NCBI GenBank assembly: GCA_021810725.1
Contig: JAJZIE010000119.1
Coordinates: forward strand, 1 to 7,243
Origin: Bacillota bacterium
GTDB taxonomy: Bacteria; Bacillota; Sulfobacillia; JAJZYS01; JAJYTV01
Reading direction: 5' to 3'
Length of the DNA stretch: 7,243 bases
This document shows positions 1 through 5,516 of this stretch, piece by piece. A program made the position numbers and the translations under genes. The notes under the pieces were generated by a model. It was not told the origin of the DNA, searched no databases, and saw nothing but the letters and a program-made list of their open reading frames with translations. Position 1 is the stretch's first letter. The number at the start of each line of letters is the position of its first letter.

Positions 1-1462
1 CCAGCATTCCGACACCGGCCTGCTGCAGGATCTGATCGCGCGTGAGCTGCGACATGCCCTGCGCAATGTCGGCGTCCATGATCTGCGCGCGGGCGGAGGT
101 CAGGTTCTGCGACGACACCTGCAGGTCGGAGGCGGCGAACTGGAGGCGGTTCTGGTAGGCGCCGATGTTCGCGCGCTGGTTCGAGATGGTGTTGATGGCG
201 TTGCCGAGAACGGTGAGGGCGGCTTGGGCGTCGGCCTGGCTCGTGATGTCGATGCCAGTTGACGCAGTCGCGTTGCCGGTACCGTTCGTGTAGGACGTGG
301 CCGCCGCACCGCTCTGGCCGACGGTGAAGGCGGTGGCGGTCTCGGTGACGTTGCTGGGTGAGGTGATGGTGCCGCCGGAGTAGCTAGAGGTGTAGCTGCC
401 GCTCGTGTCGGTGTTGACCTGGCTTGCGGCCGCGAAGGTCAGGGCGCCGGAACCGGCGCTGATGCTCACCTGCTGCCCGCTGGCGATCTCGCCGTCCACC
501 GTGGCGGAGTAGGTCGACGAGGTCGGCGAGGTGGCGGTGAACGCCGTGGACGTGGGCGACAGGCCCAGGGTGAACGAGTGGCCGGAGGTGGCCGCTCCAG
601 CAAGGGTCAGCGTGAAGGTGCTGCCGTTGGCTGTGATGGAGTACTGGTTCGACGCGTTGCCGGTAATCGTACCGCTCGTCACGCCAGTGTTCGCGTCTGT
701 CACGGTCAGGGTGTTGGTGCCGGTTTCGTTGATGGTCAGGGTGTCGCTGGTCGTGGCCGTGTAGCCGCTGCCGCTGAGGGAGCTGAAGTCCGTGGCGTTG
801 GTACCCCCGACCGAGGAGACCTTCCACGGCGTCACCACAGCCTGCACGGACCAGCTGCCCGTGCCAACGCCGGCGGCGTTGACACTGACCCCACCCGCGA
901 GACCGTTCTGCATGATCGTGTTGCCGGCGGTCGTGATGGTGGATGTGAGGCCTGTGACGCCAAGCGAGTAGGCGTCGGCGCCCGCGATCGAGACCGAGAG
1001 GTCCTGTCCCTGGTCCGGACCGACCTGGATGGACTGGTTGGCGAAACCGCCACCCAGGAGGTTCAACGTGTTGAAGTTCGTGTCGTTGGTGATCTGCGTG
1101 ATCTGCTGGGTGTACTGGTTCATCTCGGCCTGCAGGGCGTTCAGGTCGGTGGAGTTGTTCGTGCCGGTCGCGGCCTGGGAGGCCAGGGACCGCATCGACT
1201 GCAGAATGCTCTGGATCTGGCCCAGGGCGCTGTCCGCGGTCTGGAACAGGTTGATGCCGGTCTGCGAGTTCTGGTAGGCCTGATTCATGCCGCTGATCTC
1301 GCTCTGCATCTGCTGCGCGATCGCGAGCCCCGCCGGGTTGTCCGCTGCCGAGTTGATCTTCAGACCTGAAGACAACTGCCCGAGGACATTGGTCATGTCG
1401 TTCTGCGTGTTGCTGAGGTTCAGCCACGCATTCATGGCGGCGACGTTCGTGTTTACGAACAT
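1..1462 (-). CDS. fliC: Flagellin, 3' end cut by the window edge
   Basis: This gene encodes the filament subunit, exported by the flagellar type III apparatus and polymerised outside the cell. I read 487 residues without a stop. Residues 1-140 are the conserved N-terminal D0/D1 part: MFVNTNVAAMNAW at the start, then LSSGLKINSAADNPAGLAI around 30-48. Residues about 405-487 are the C-terminal D1/D0 part, with ANIGAYQNRL at 431-440 and QILQQAGVGML at the cut end. Only a short tail is probably missing. The middle (about 150-400) is a Thr/Ser/Gly-rich variable domain that I cannot match to a named fold. It contains a single Lys, no Arg and no Cys. The ATG at 1462 is chosen because flagellins begin M-x-x-NTN. 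The gene lies downstream of the PilZ gene on the same strand, after a structured 240-base gap. The family call is secure; the symbol could equally be hag. Confidence 0.96.
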   Translation of the reverse strand, partial: MFVNTNVAAMNAWLNLSNTQNDMTNVLGQLSSGLKINSAADNPAGLAIAQQMQSEISGMNQAYQNSQTGINLFQTADSALGQIQSILQSMRSLASQAATGTNNSTDLNALQAEMNQYTQQITQITNDTNFNTLNLLGGGFANQSIQVGPDQGQDLSVSIAGADAYSLGVTGLTSTITTAGNTIMQNGLAGGVSVNAAGVGTGSWSVQAVVTPWKVSSVGGTNATDFSSLSGSGYTATTSDTLTINETGTNTLTVTDANTGVTSGTITGNASNQYSITANGSTFTLTLAGAATSGHSFTLGLSPTSTAFTATSPTSSTYSATVDGEIASGQQVSISAGSGALTFAAASQVNTDTSGSYTSSYSGGTITSPSNVTETATAFTVGQSGAAATSYTNGTGNATASTGIDITSQADAQAALTVLGNAINTISNQRANIGAYQNRLQFAASDLQVSSQNLTSARAQIMDADIAQGMSQLTRDQILQQAGVGML

Positions 1463-1488
1463 GTCCTTCCCGCGCCCTCCGACGCGGA
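1463..1488 (-). promoter_or_regulatory. Hairpin holding a GGAGG ribosome binding site before flagellin
   Basis: On the flagellin mRNA strand, TCCGCG (1488-1483) can pair with CGCGGG (1474-1469), giving five GC pairs and one T-G wobble. The eight-base loop TCGGAGGG contains a GGAGG Shine-Dalgarno core. A second purine stretch, AAGGA (1468-1464), sits one base from the ATG, too close to be a good ribosome site. The GGAGG is 13 bases from the ATG, somewhat far. A GGA displayed in a hairpin loop over the ribosome site is the typical form of a CsrA target, and CsrA controls hag this way in Bacillus. Neither csrA nor fliW is in the window, so CsrA control is inference. Confidence 0.4.
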
Positions 1489-1537
1489 TTTCCCTTCCCT
1501 TCCCTGAAAAATCTTCTCCCCCGTCGAGGAGCTTCTG

Positions 1538-1567
1538 GAGGGGAACCCTCGAGAGGTTCTACCTCTC
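1538..1567 (-). repeat. Two abutting perfect inverted repeats upstream of flagellin
   Basis: Read on the flagellin strand, GAGAGGT-AGA-ACCTCTC (1567-1551) is a perfect 7-bp dyad with a three-base centre. It is followed without a gap by GAGGG-TTC-CCCTC (1550-1538), a perfect 5-bp dyad. Further downstream CTCCTC (1531-1526) can pair with GGGGAG (1521-1516), followed by AAG and ATTTTT. This last element looks like a weak intrinsic terminator or attenuator. The structures could act in leader RNA or as protein-binding sites in DNA; the sequence does not decide which. If the -10 element at 1569-1574 is used, transcription would start inside the first dyad. Confidence 0.4.
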
Positions 1568-1575
1568 CTATCGGA
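1568..1575 (-). promoter_or_regulatory. Possible sigma-28-type -10 element for flagellin
   Basis: On the flagellin strand TCCGATAG (1575-1568) contains CCGATA, the core of the flagellar sigma-28 (SigD/FliA) -10 element (consensus GCCGATAT or GCCGATAA). It lies about 106 bases before the flagellin start, and flagellin is the classic target of this sigma factor. No good TAAA -35 element is found 14-16 bases upstream (TCCA at 15 bases), so the call rests on the -10 and on context. Confidence 0.3.
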
Positions 1576-1599
1576 CATGCCTGAGGGAAGTGGAGGGCC

Positions 1600-1682
1600 G
1601 AAATCTCGCCAATAAGGCCTTCAGACTCGCATGGAAGGCATCCGTCGTGCGATAGCGGCCCCAAACCGCCGGAAATCTCGCC
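1600..1682 (-). repeat. 11-base direct repeat in the PilZ-flagellin gap
   Basis: GGCGAGATTTC occurs on the flagellin strand at 1682-1672 and again at 1610-1600, 72 bases apart. Each copy is followed by a CGGC, offset by one base between the copies. The segment between them contains an imperfect hairpin (1627-1652) with a 5-bp outer stem, TCGCA/TGCGA. The copies could be paired binding sites for a regulator of flagellin, or chance. No known motif is recognised. Confidence 0.3.
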
Positions 1683-1702
1683 TTTGCTTCCGCTTTTCCC
1701 CG

Positions 1703-2323
1703 CTAAAGCTTGCGCATGGCCTGCAGCCGCTTGCGCTCCTGGCGCAGCACGTAGGCGATGACGCGATCCTGGTCCATCTCCTTGATCTCCATGAAGTCGC
1801 AACCGATCAGGCGGCCTTCCTTTGGCGCCTCGCCTGCGCGCACCACGTACATGGTGAGGGGGATGGGGGCACCGCTTTCAAGGAAGAGCGTTGCCGAGAC
1901 AATGTCCTGCTTCATGATGCCCGAGTCCTTCGGGCAGTGCGCCAGGAGACCGCAGCCGGAAAGGTCGATCGCGCGGCAGGCCTTCTCGCCGATGATCAGA
2001 GGGAGGTCCACCGGGGTGCGGTGAAAGCGCCGCTTGGCGAACCGCTGGATCATCAGGGGCTGGCGGGCCGTTACCCGCCCTTCGGGCGTAACGGACAACA
2101 CATCCAGTTCCGCAACCAGAGTGGCCGTCTCGGTGTCGATGCGGGCGATGATGTGGCTGCCCGCGGGAAACGGCACGCCTCGCCAACGCCTGCCCAGAGG
2201 GGCAAACGTCAGCGAGCGTCCGTCCTGTTCCGCGAGCTTCGCCGGCAGCACCACAGGGCCCTCGGGCGTGGCACGCTCGAGCGACACTTCGGCGCCGATC
2301 GGAAACTGGGGTAATTCTTCCAA
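1703..2323 (-). CDS. PilZ-domain c-di-GMP receptor, YcgR/MotI-like flagellar brake
   Basis: This is a predicted cytoplasmic c-di-GMP receptor of the YcgR / MotI (YpfA, DgrA) type. Proteins of this family bind the stator or switch and slow the motor when c-di-GMP is high. From a TTG start at 2323 the protein has 206 residues, close to MotI. An N-terminal YcgR-like beta domain (about 5-90) is followed by a PilZ domain (about 92-200). Both ligand motifs are intact: R98-x3-R102 (RRFHR) and D120-x-S122-x2-G125 (DLSGCG). The C-terminal helix is rich in Arg and Lys. An in-frame GTG at 2359 would add 12 residues but has no clear ribosome site. The TTG has GGAGG eight bases upstream and gives an N-terminus like that of family members. 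The gene is divergent from the chemotaxis operon and upstream of flagellin, and no clear terminator follows it, so cotranscription with flagellin is possible. Confidence 0.88.
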   Translation of the reverse strand: MEELPQFPIGAEVSLERATPEGPVVLPAKLAEQDGRSLTFAPLGRRWRGVPFPAGSHIIARIDTETATLVAELDVLSVTPEGRVTARQPLMIQRFAKRRFHRTPVDLPLIIGEKACRAIDLSGCGLLAHCPKDSGIMKQDIVSATLFLESGAPIPLTMYVVRAGEAPKEGRLIGCDFMEIKEMDQDRVIAYVLRQERKRLQAMRKL

Positions 2324-2402
2324 GCGATGGGCCTCCCGCGGGACGGCTGGCTGAGACACGTCATGTGACTTCGCAGGATAAAGTCCTTGGGTAGAGAATG
2401 AG

Positions 2403-2421
2403 GAGCGCAGTTCTCGCGCTC
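2403..2421. promoter_or_regulatory. Perfect 6-bp dyad in the divergent PilZ / fliN gap
   Basis: GAGCGC and GCGCTC are separated by seven bases (AGTTCTC) in the gap between the PilZ gene and the divergent fliN-cheA operon. No T-run follows on either strand, so it does not look like a terminator. Its position suits an operator acting on either promoter. The same gap holds GAGAATG at 2394-2400 and again at 2454-2460. I could not identify a convincing -35/-10 pair for either direction. Confidence 0.25.
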
Positions 2422-2528
2422 ACGGTAGCAGATGGGCTAAAGTGGTTACAAGCGAGAATGGTACATTAGGACCTATTCGACGCAGAGTTCCCCATTCATG
2501 CTGCATTTGCGGTGATGGACGAGGGATC

Positions 2529-2536
2529 GGAGGTGA
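2529..2536 (+). promoter_or_regulatory. Ribosome binding site that fixes the fliN start
   Basis: GGAGGTGA, a near-perfect Shine-Dalgarno sequence, lies seven bases before the ATG at 2544. It supports this ATG over the in-frame upstream start at 2442, whose extra 34 residues (two Cys, several Arg) match nothing in FliN. Confidence 0.75.
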
Positions 2537-2543
2537 CGACGAT

Positions 2544-2975
2544 ATGGCCGAAGATCCCATGCTCAGCCAGGCGGAGATCGATGCTCTGCTTCGCTCGCTT
2601 CAAGAGGAGACGGCTCAGCCACAGGCACCCGCGGACGCGGGGGCTGCGGTCGCTGCGCAGGCCGGCCCTCCGGCGAAAGCCAGAGCCGGGGTCCCCGCGC
2701 ATGCAGCCTATGACCTGCCACCGGGATTTGGTCTCCTGCTCGGGGTGCGCGTGTCGCTCTCCGTCGAGCTCGGTAGCACGGTCCTGGAGATGGGTGAGCT
2801 CCTCCAGCTCGGGCGCTCCTCGCTGATCGTGCTGGACGGCCGCGTCGACACCCCCCTTGTCCTGCGCATCAACGGCGTACCCTTCGCCGAGGGCGTCGTC
2901 GTCGAAACGAACGGCCGCTACGGCCTGCGCATCACGGAACTCTTGCAGCCCGAGGAAGGAGCCAAGGCATCTTGA
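2544..2975 (+). CDS. fliN: FliN-like motor switch protein with a FliM/FliY-type CheY-P-binding N-terminus
   Basis: This is a predicted component of the cytoplasmic C-ring (switch complex) of the flagellar motor, 143 residues. Residues 7-16 read LSQAEIDALL, the conserved peptide by which FliM and FliY bind phosphorylated CheY. A low-complexity Ala/Pro/Gln linker follows (about 20-57). Residues 64-135 form a SpoA (FliMN C-terminal) domain, with a VELGSTVLEMGELLQLG segment, a VLRINGVPFAEG segment and the closing GLRITELL. Ordinary FliN lacks the EIDALL peptide, whereas FliY has it together with a CheC-like phosphatase domain between it and the SpoA domain. That middle domain is absent here, but the next gene encodes a related phosphatase. 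The gene opens the operon and its stop overlaps the cheX start by 4 bases. A truncated FliY is another way to describe it. Confidence 0.87.
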   Translation: MAEDPMLSQAEIDALLRSLQEETAQPQAPADAGAAVAAQAGPPAKARAGVPAHAAYDLPPGFGLLLGVRVSLSVELGSTVLEMGELLQLGRSSLIVLDGRVDTPLVLRINGVPFAEGVVVETNGRYGLRITELLQPEEGAKAS

Positions 2976-3436
2976 ACGTCGAGTGGATCAACCCATTCAT
3001 CCGCGCCGCAAACCACGTGCTCGGGGAGACGGTCTCGTTCAGCCCCGCGGAGCTCGGTCAGCTGCTCGTCGAGGAGATTCCCTACACGACGCAGGACGTC
3101 ACGTGCATGCTCGGCGTCTCGGGCGTGCTTTCGGGCTCCGTGCTGCTGGGCATGCCGGAGTCCGTGGCGTCGGTCATCGTCGAGCGCATGGTGGGGCAGC
3201 CGACGCCTGTCTCGGACGCCCTGGGGGAGTCGGCGCTCGGCGAAGTCGTGAACATGATTTCCGGATCGGCCCTGCGCTTTCTCGAGAGCGCGGGCTACAC
3301 CTGCACCATCACCCCGCCCGTGGTCATCCGCGGACGGGGTGCCGTCATTTCCACCGCGGCCAAGAAGCGGATCGTCGTCCCCATGCGCTATGGCGACGCC
3401 CTGATGCATCTCGCCGTGTCCCTGCAGCAGGGCTGA
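2972..3436 (+). CDS. cheX: CheX-type CheY-P phosphatase
   Basis: This 154-residue protein belongs to the CheC/CheX/FliY phosphatase family, which dephosphorylates CheY-P and so ends the chemotactic signal. The catalytic E-x-x-N signature is present once, as E91-V-V-N94 in SALGEVVNMISGSA, as in CheX (CheC and FliY carry two copies). The start MNVEWINPFIRAA and the overall length also fit CheX. The start is a TTG at 2972 that overlaps the TGA of the fliN-like gene (TTGA), with AGGAAGGAG about ten bases upstream. This predicts translational coupling between the two products. CheX normally acts as a cytoplasmic homodimer. The coupling suggests that this one works close to the switch complex, but that is inference. 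Confidence 0.88.
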   Translation: MNVEWINPFIRAANHVLGETVSFSPAELGQLLVEEIPYTTQDVTCMLGVSGVLSGSVLLGMPESVASVIVERMVGQPTPVSDALGESALGEVVNMISGSALRFLESAGYTCTITPPVVIRGRGAVISTAAKKRIVVPMRYGDALMHLAVSLQQG

Positions 3437-3449
3437 GGAGGACAAACCC

Positions 3450-4520
3450 ATGAGGCGCATGCGTCTAGGGGTGGGCGCCGTAGGGTACACGCTCGCGGAT
3501 CCCCCCACCGACGCGACCGGACGGCCGCTGGCGCCGCGCGGCACCGTGATCGACGCGGACCTTGCGCGGCGCCTGCAGGAAGCGGGCGTCCACATCGTCT
3601 TTGTGGACGATCCGGCCTTCCAGGACCTCCAATACTCGTCGCTCGTCTCCCCGCCGACGCTGCGCCTTGCCGCCGCCGTCTTCCACGAGGCGCGCGAGCG
3701 CCTGCAGACGCGTCCCAAGGATCCCCTGCCCTACGTGCCCTTCCTGCACCTGGCGCAGGCGGTGATCCAGGATTCTTTCGATACGCCGCTCGACGTGGCC
3801 GCCGTGCTGCATCCGCAGAACCAGTCCCAGCGCGACGAGATCCACGCCCTCAACCGCGCCAGCCTGGCGGTACGGCTCGCGCAGGCCATGCGCCTGCCCC
3901 GCTACGCGGGCGATCTCGCCGCCGCCGGACTCGCTTGCGACCTCGGCATGCTGCTCGTGCCGCAGGACGTGCGATGGCGTCAGGGTGCCCTTTCGCAGGC
4001 GGACGTCGAGGCCCTCCACGCCCATGTGGCGTCGGGCCTGCGCTACGTGGAGGGACGGGAGGGCTGGACCGCGGTGACGCGGGCGGCGATCGCCCAGCAC
4101 CACGAGCGGATGGACGGCAGCGGCTATCCGAACCGCATGCGCGGCGACGAGATCCACCCCACGGCGCGCATCCTCGCCGTCTGCGACGTCTTCGCGGCGA
4201 TGCTGCTGCCGCGGCCGGATCGGGCGGTCCTCTCGCCGGAGGAAGCCCTGGCGGAGGTGGACGGGGCCGCCGGCAGCCTCTTCGACTACGACACGGTGGT
4301 CGCGTTCCATCACATGGTGCCGCCGTTTCCGGTCGGCACGGAGGTGGAGCTCTCGACCGGCGAGCGCGCCGTGGTGCTGCGGGTGCCCACTGCCCTCAAG
4401 GCGAGACCGCTCGTCCGGGTGTTCATGGACAAGGAAGGCAACCGCCTAGAGGAGTTCGCGGAGCTGGATCTCAGCCAGCGCGACATGCAGGCGACAACCA
4501 TACTCCGCGTGATCGCTTAG
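3450..4520 (+). CDS. HD-GYP-domain protein with a substituted HD motif
   Basis: The protein has 356 residues. Residues about 5-55 resemble the small N-terminal domain found before many HD-GYP domains (GYTLADPPTD, then RLQEAGVHIVFVDD). The HD-GYP domain spans about 130-285. H190 and H192, the HHE at 217-219 and DGSGYP at 222-227 are intact, as is the Asp of the ACDVF-type segment. The defining HD-x-GK motif reads C163-D164-L-G166-M167, so the metal-binding His is Cys and the Lys is Met. Residues about 290-355 form a beta-rich C-terminal domain common in this type of protein (FPVGTEVELSTGE). HD-GYP enzymes hydrolyse c-di-GMP to pGpG or GMP. With the His missing, this one may be inactive, altered in metal use, or a c-di-GMP-binding regulator. 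ATG 3450 has GGAGG eight bases upstream, right after the cheX stop. Confidence 0.88.
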   Translation: MRRMRLGVGAVGYTLADPPTDATGRPLAPRGTVIDADLARRLQEAGVHIVFVDDPAFQDLQYSSLVSPPTLRLAAAVFHEARERLQTRPKDPLPYVPFLHLAQAVIQDSFDTPLDVAAVLHPQNQSQRDEIHALNRASLAVRLAQAMRLPRYAGDLAAAGLACDLGMLLVPQDVRWRQGALSQADVEALHAHVASGLRYVEGREGWTAVTRAAIAQHHERMDGSGYPNRMRGDEIHPTARILAVCDVFAAMLLPRPDRAVLSPEEALAEVDGAAGSLFDYDTVVAFHHMVPPFPVGTEVELSTGERAVVLRVPTALKARPLVRVFMDKEGNRLEEFAELDLSQRDMQATTILRVIA

Positions 4521-4544
4521 CTGAATCGTCGGGGGGAAGACGCA

Positions 4545-4904
4545 GTGGCCAAGATCCTGGTGGTGGACGACGCCATGTTCATGCGCAGCAGGCTCCGAGG
4601 GCTGCTCGAGGGAGCGGGATATGCCGTCGTGGAGGCAGCGAACGGCAAGGAGGCGGTGGAGGCCTTCGAGCGTGAGCGGCCGGCGCTGGTGCTGATGGAT
4701 GTCACGATGCCCGAGATGGACGGACTCGAAGCCTTGAAACGCATCCGCCAGGGTAATCCCACGGCGCGCGTGGTCATGTGCTCGGCGCTCGGCCAGCAGT
4801 CCATCGTGCTGGAAGCGATCAAAGCGGGCGCCAAGGACTTCATTGTCAAGCCGTTCAGGCCGGAGAAGGTGCTCGAGGCGGTCACCCGCCAAGTTGTGGG
4901 CTAG
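4545..4904 (+). CDS. cheY: Chemotaxis response regulator CheY
   Basis: This is a stand-alone receiver domain of 119 residues with no output domain. It is phosphorylated by CheA and then binds the flagellar switch. All receiver residues are present: acidic pair D8-D9, phosphoacceptor D52 (LMDVTMPEMDG), the switch serine S80 (VVMCSALGQQ) and K102 in the FIVKPF segment, with F99 at the aromatic switch position. The MCSA-GQQ and AGAKDFIVKPF stretches are typical of Thermotoga and Bacillota CheY. The start is GTG at 4545 with a G-rich site (GGGGAAGA) just upstream. It follows the HD-GYP gene after 24 bases. The likely target is the EIDALL peptide of the FliN-like protein, and CheX is the likely phosphatase. 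Confidence 0.95.
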   Translation: MAKILVVDDAMFMRSRLRGLLEGAGYAVVEAANGKEAVEAFERERPALVLMDVTMPEMDGLEALKRIRQGNPTARVVMCSALGQQSIVLEAIKAGAKDFIVKPFRPEKVLEAVTRQVVG

Positions 4905-4935
4905 ACCGTTCAGACTTTTCTATTTCTTCTTACGG

Positions 4936-4941
4936 TATAAT
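4936..4941 (+). promoter_or_regulatory. Possible internal promoter (-10 TATAAT) before cheW
   Basis: A perfect TATAAT lies 44 bases before the cheW start, in an AT-rich patch (about 4914-4945) that stands out against the GC-rich surroundings. It sits in the only large gap (81 bases) of the operon. No good TTGACA-like -35 is found at 16-18 bases, and there is no extended TG before the -10. A T-rich stretch upstream could help as an UP-like element. It would allow separate housekeeping-sigma expression of cheW-cheA. Confidence 0.35.
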
Positions 4942-4985
4942 TTGTTCGCCCAGAAGTTGGGGATCGGGCGCCGGGGGATGAGCCT

Positions 4986-5516
4986 ATGAGCGACGGGGAT
5001 CTGCAGTTCGTGCTCTTCGAGATCGAAGGCGTCCGGTATGGCGTGGAAGTGGAGAATGTCCTCGAGGTCATTACGCGCCCTGAGGTAAGCCAGGTGCCGT
5101 CGGCCCAGGATTTCGTCCAGGGCGTCATCAACCTTCGGGGCAAGGTCTTGCCCGTCATGGACCTGAGGCGCCGCTTCCGACTCGGCGGGGACGCCGCTCG
5201 GTCGACGCACATCGTGATCATGCAGCTGCACAGCGAGACGGCCGGCATCGCCGTGGACGGGGTGTCGCAGGTGGTGCGCATTCCCGTCGAGGCGATCGAG
5301 CCGCCGCCCGCCGCGATCTCGGGACCGCAGGCGCGCTATGTCGTGGGCATCGCCAAGCTGCCGGAGTTCCTCGTCGTACTGCTGGACCTCCAAAAGGCAT
5401 TCGAGGAGTCCGACATCGCCATCGACGCCGCAAACCACGCGGCCGTCGGCCCGGGTGGCGGCCACGCCGCCATGCCGGGCGAAGCAGGGAAGCGGGGGGC
5501 GGATCATGGCGAATGA
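4986..5516 (+). CDS. cheW: Chemotaxis coupling protein CheW
   Basis: This adaptor joins chemoreceptors to the CheA kinase in the membrane-associated signalling array. Residues about 5-143 form one CheW domain of two SH3-like subdomains. It begins with LQFVLFEIEGVRYGVEVENV and carries the hallmark INLRGKVLPVMDLRRRF at 48-64, including the conserved R51. The total of 176 residues is slightly longer than usual because of a Gly/Ala/His-rich tail (about 146-176) that looks unstructured. The end of the gene overlaps the cheA start by 11 bases, so the tail partly reflects sequence shared with the cheA ribosome site. ATG 4986 follows a GGGGGATGAG site. The close link with cheA fits their joint function. 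Confidence 0.95.
   Translation: MSDGDLQFVLFEIEGVRYGVEVENVLEVITRPEVSQVPSAQDFVQGVINLRGKVLPVMDLRRRFRLGGDAARSTHIVIMQLHSETAGIAVDGVSQVVRIPVEAIEPPPAAISGPQARYVVGIAKLPEFLVVLLDLQKAFEESDIAIDAANHAAVGPGGGHAAMPGEAGKRGADHGE

Noticed and set aside
1597..1612. Sigma-54-like -24/-12 element (TTGGCGAG-N4-CGGC) upstream of flagellin on the minus strand
   Set aside because: The GG and GC dinucleotides are correctly spaced, but the -12 part lacks TT and the -24 part lacks CAC. The match overlaps the 11-base repeat, and there is no sign of an enhancer-binding regulator in the window.
1655..1702. Intrinsic terminator after the PilZ gene
   Set aside because: Only a 4-bp GCGG/CCGC stem is found and no T-run follows it, so read-through toward flagellin cannot be excluded.
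384..1802. Minus-strand open frame of 472 residues across the flagellin gene
   Set aside because: It lies in another frame of the flagellin gene, is full of His/Arg/Gln with no recognisable domain, and runs through the gap into the PilZ gene. It is a by-product of GC-rich codon use.
2442..2543. N-terminal extension of the FliN-like protein from an upstream in-frame ATG
   Set aside because: The extension resembles nothing in FliN. GGAGGTGA seven bases before the ATG at 2544 and the LSQAEIDALL peptide just after it support the shorter form.
3465..4313. Minus-strand open frame of 282 residues antisense to the HD-GYP gene
   Set aside because: The opposite strand carries the full HD-GYP protein with its motifs. 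The antisense translation is His/Arg-rich and matches no family I recognise.
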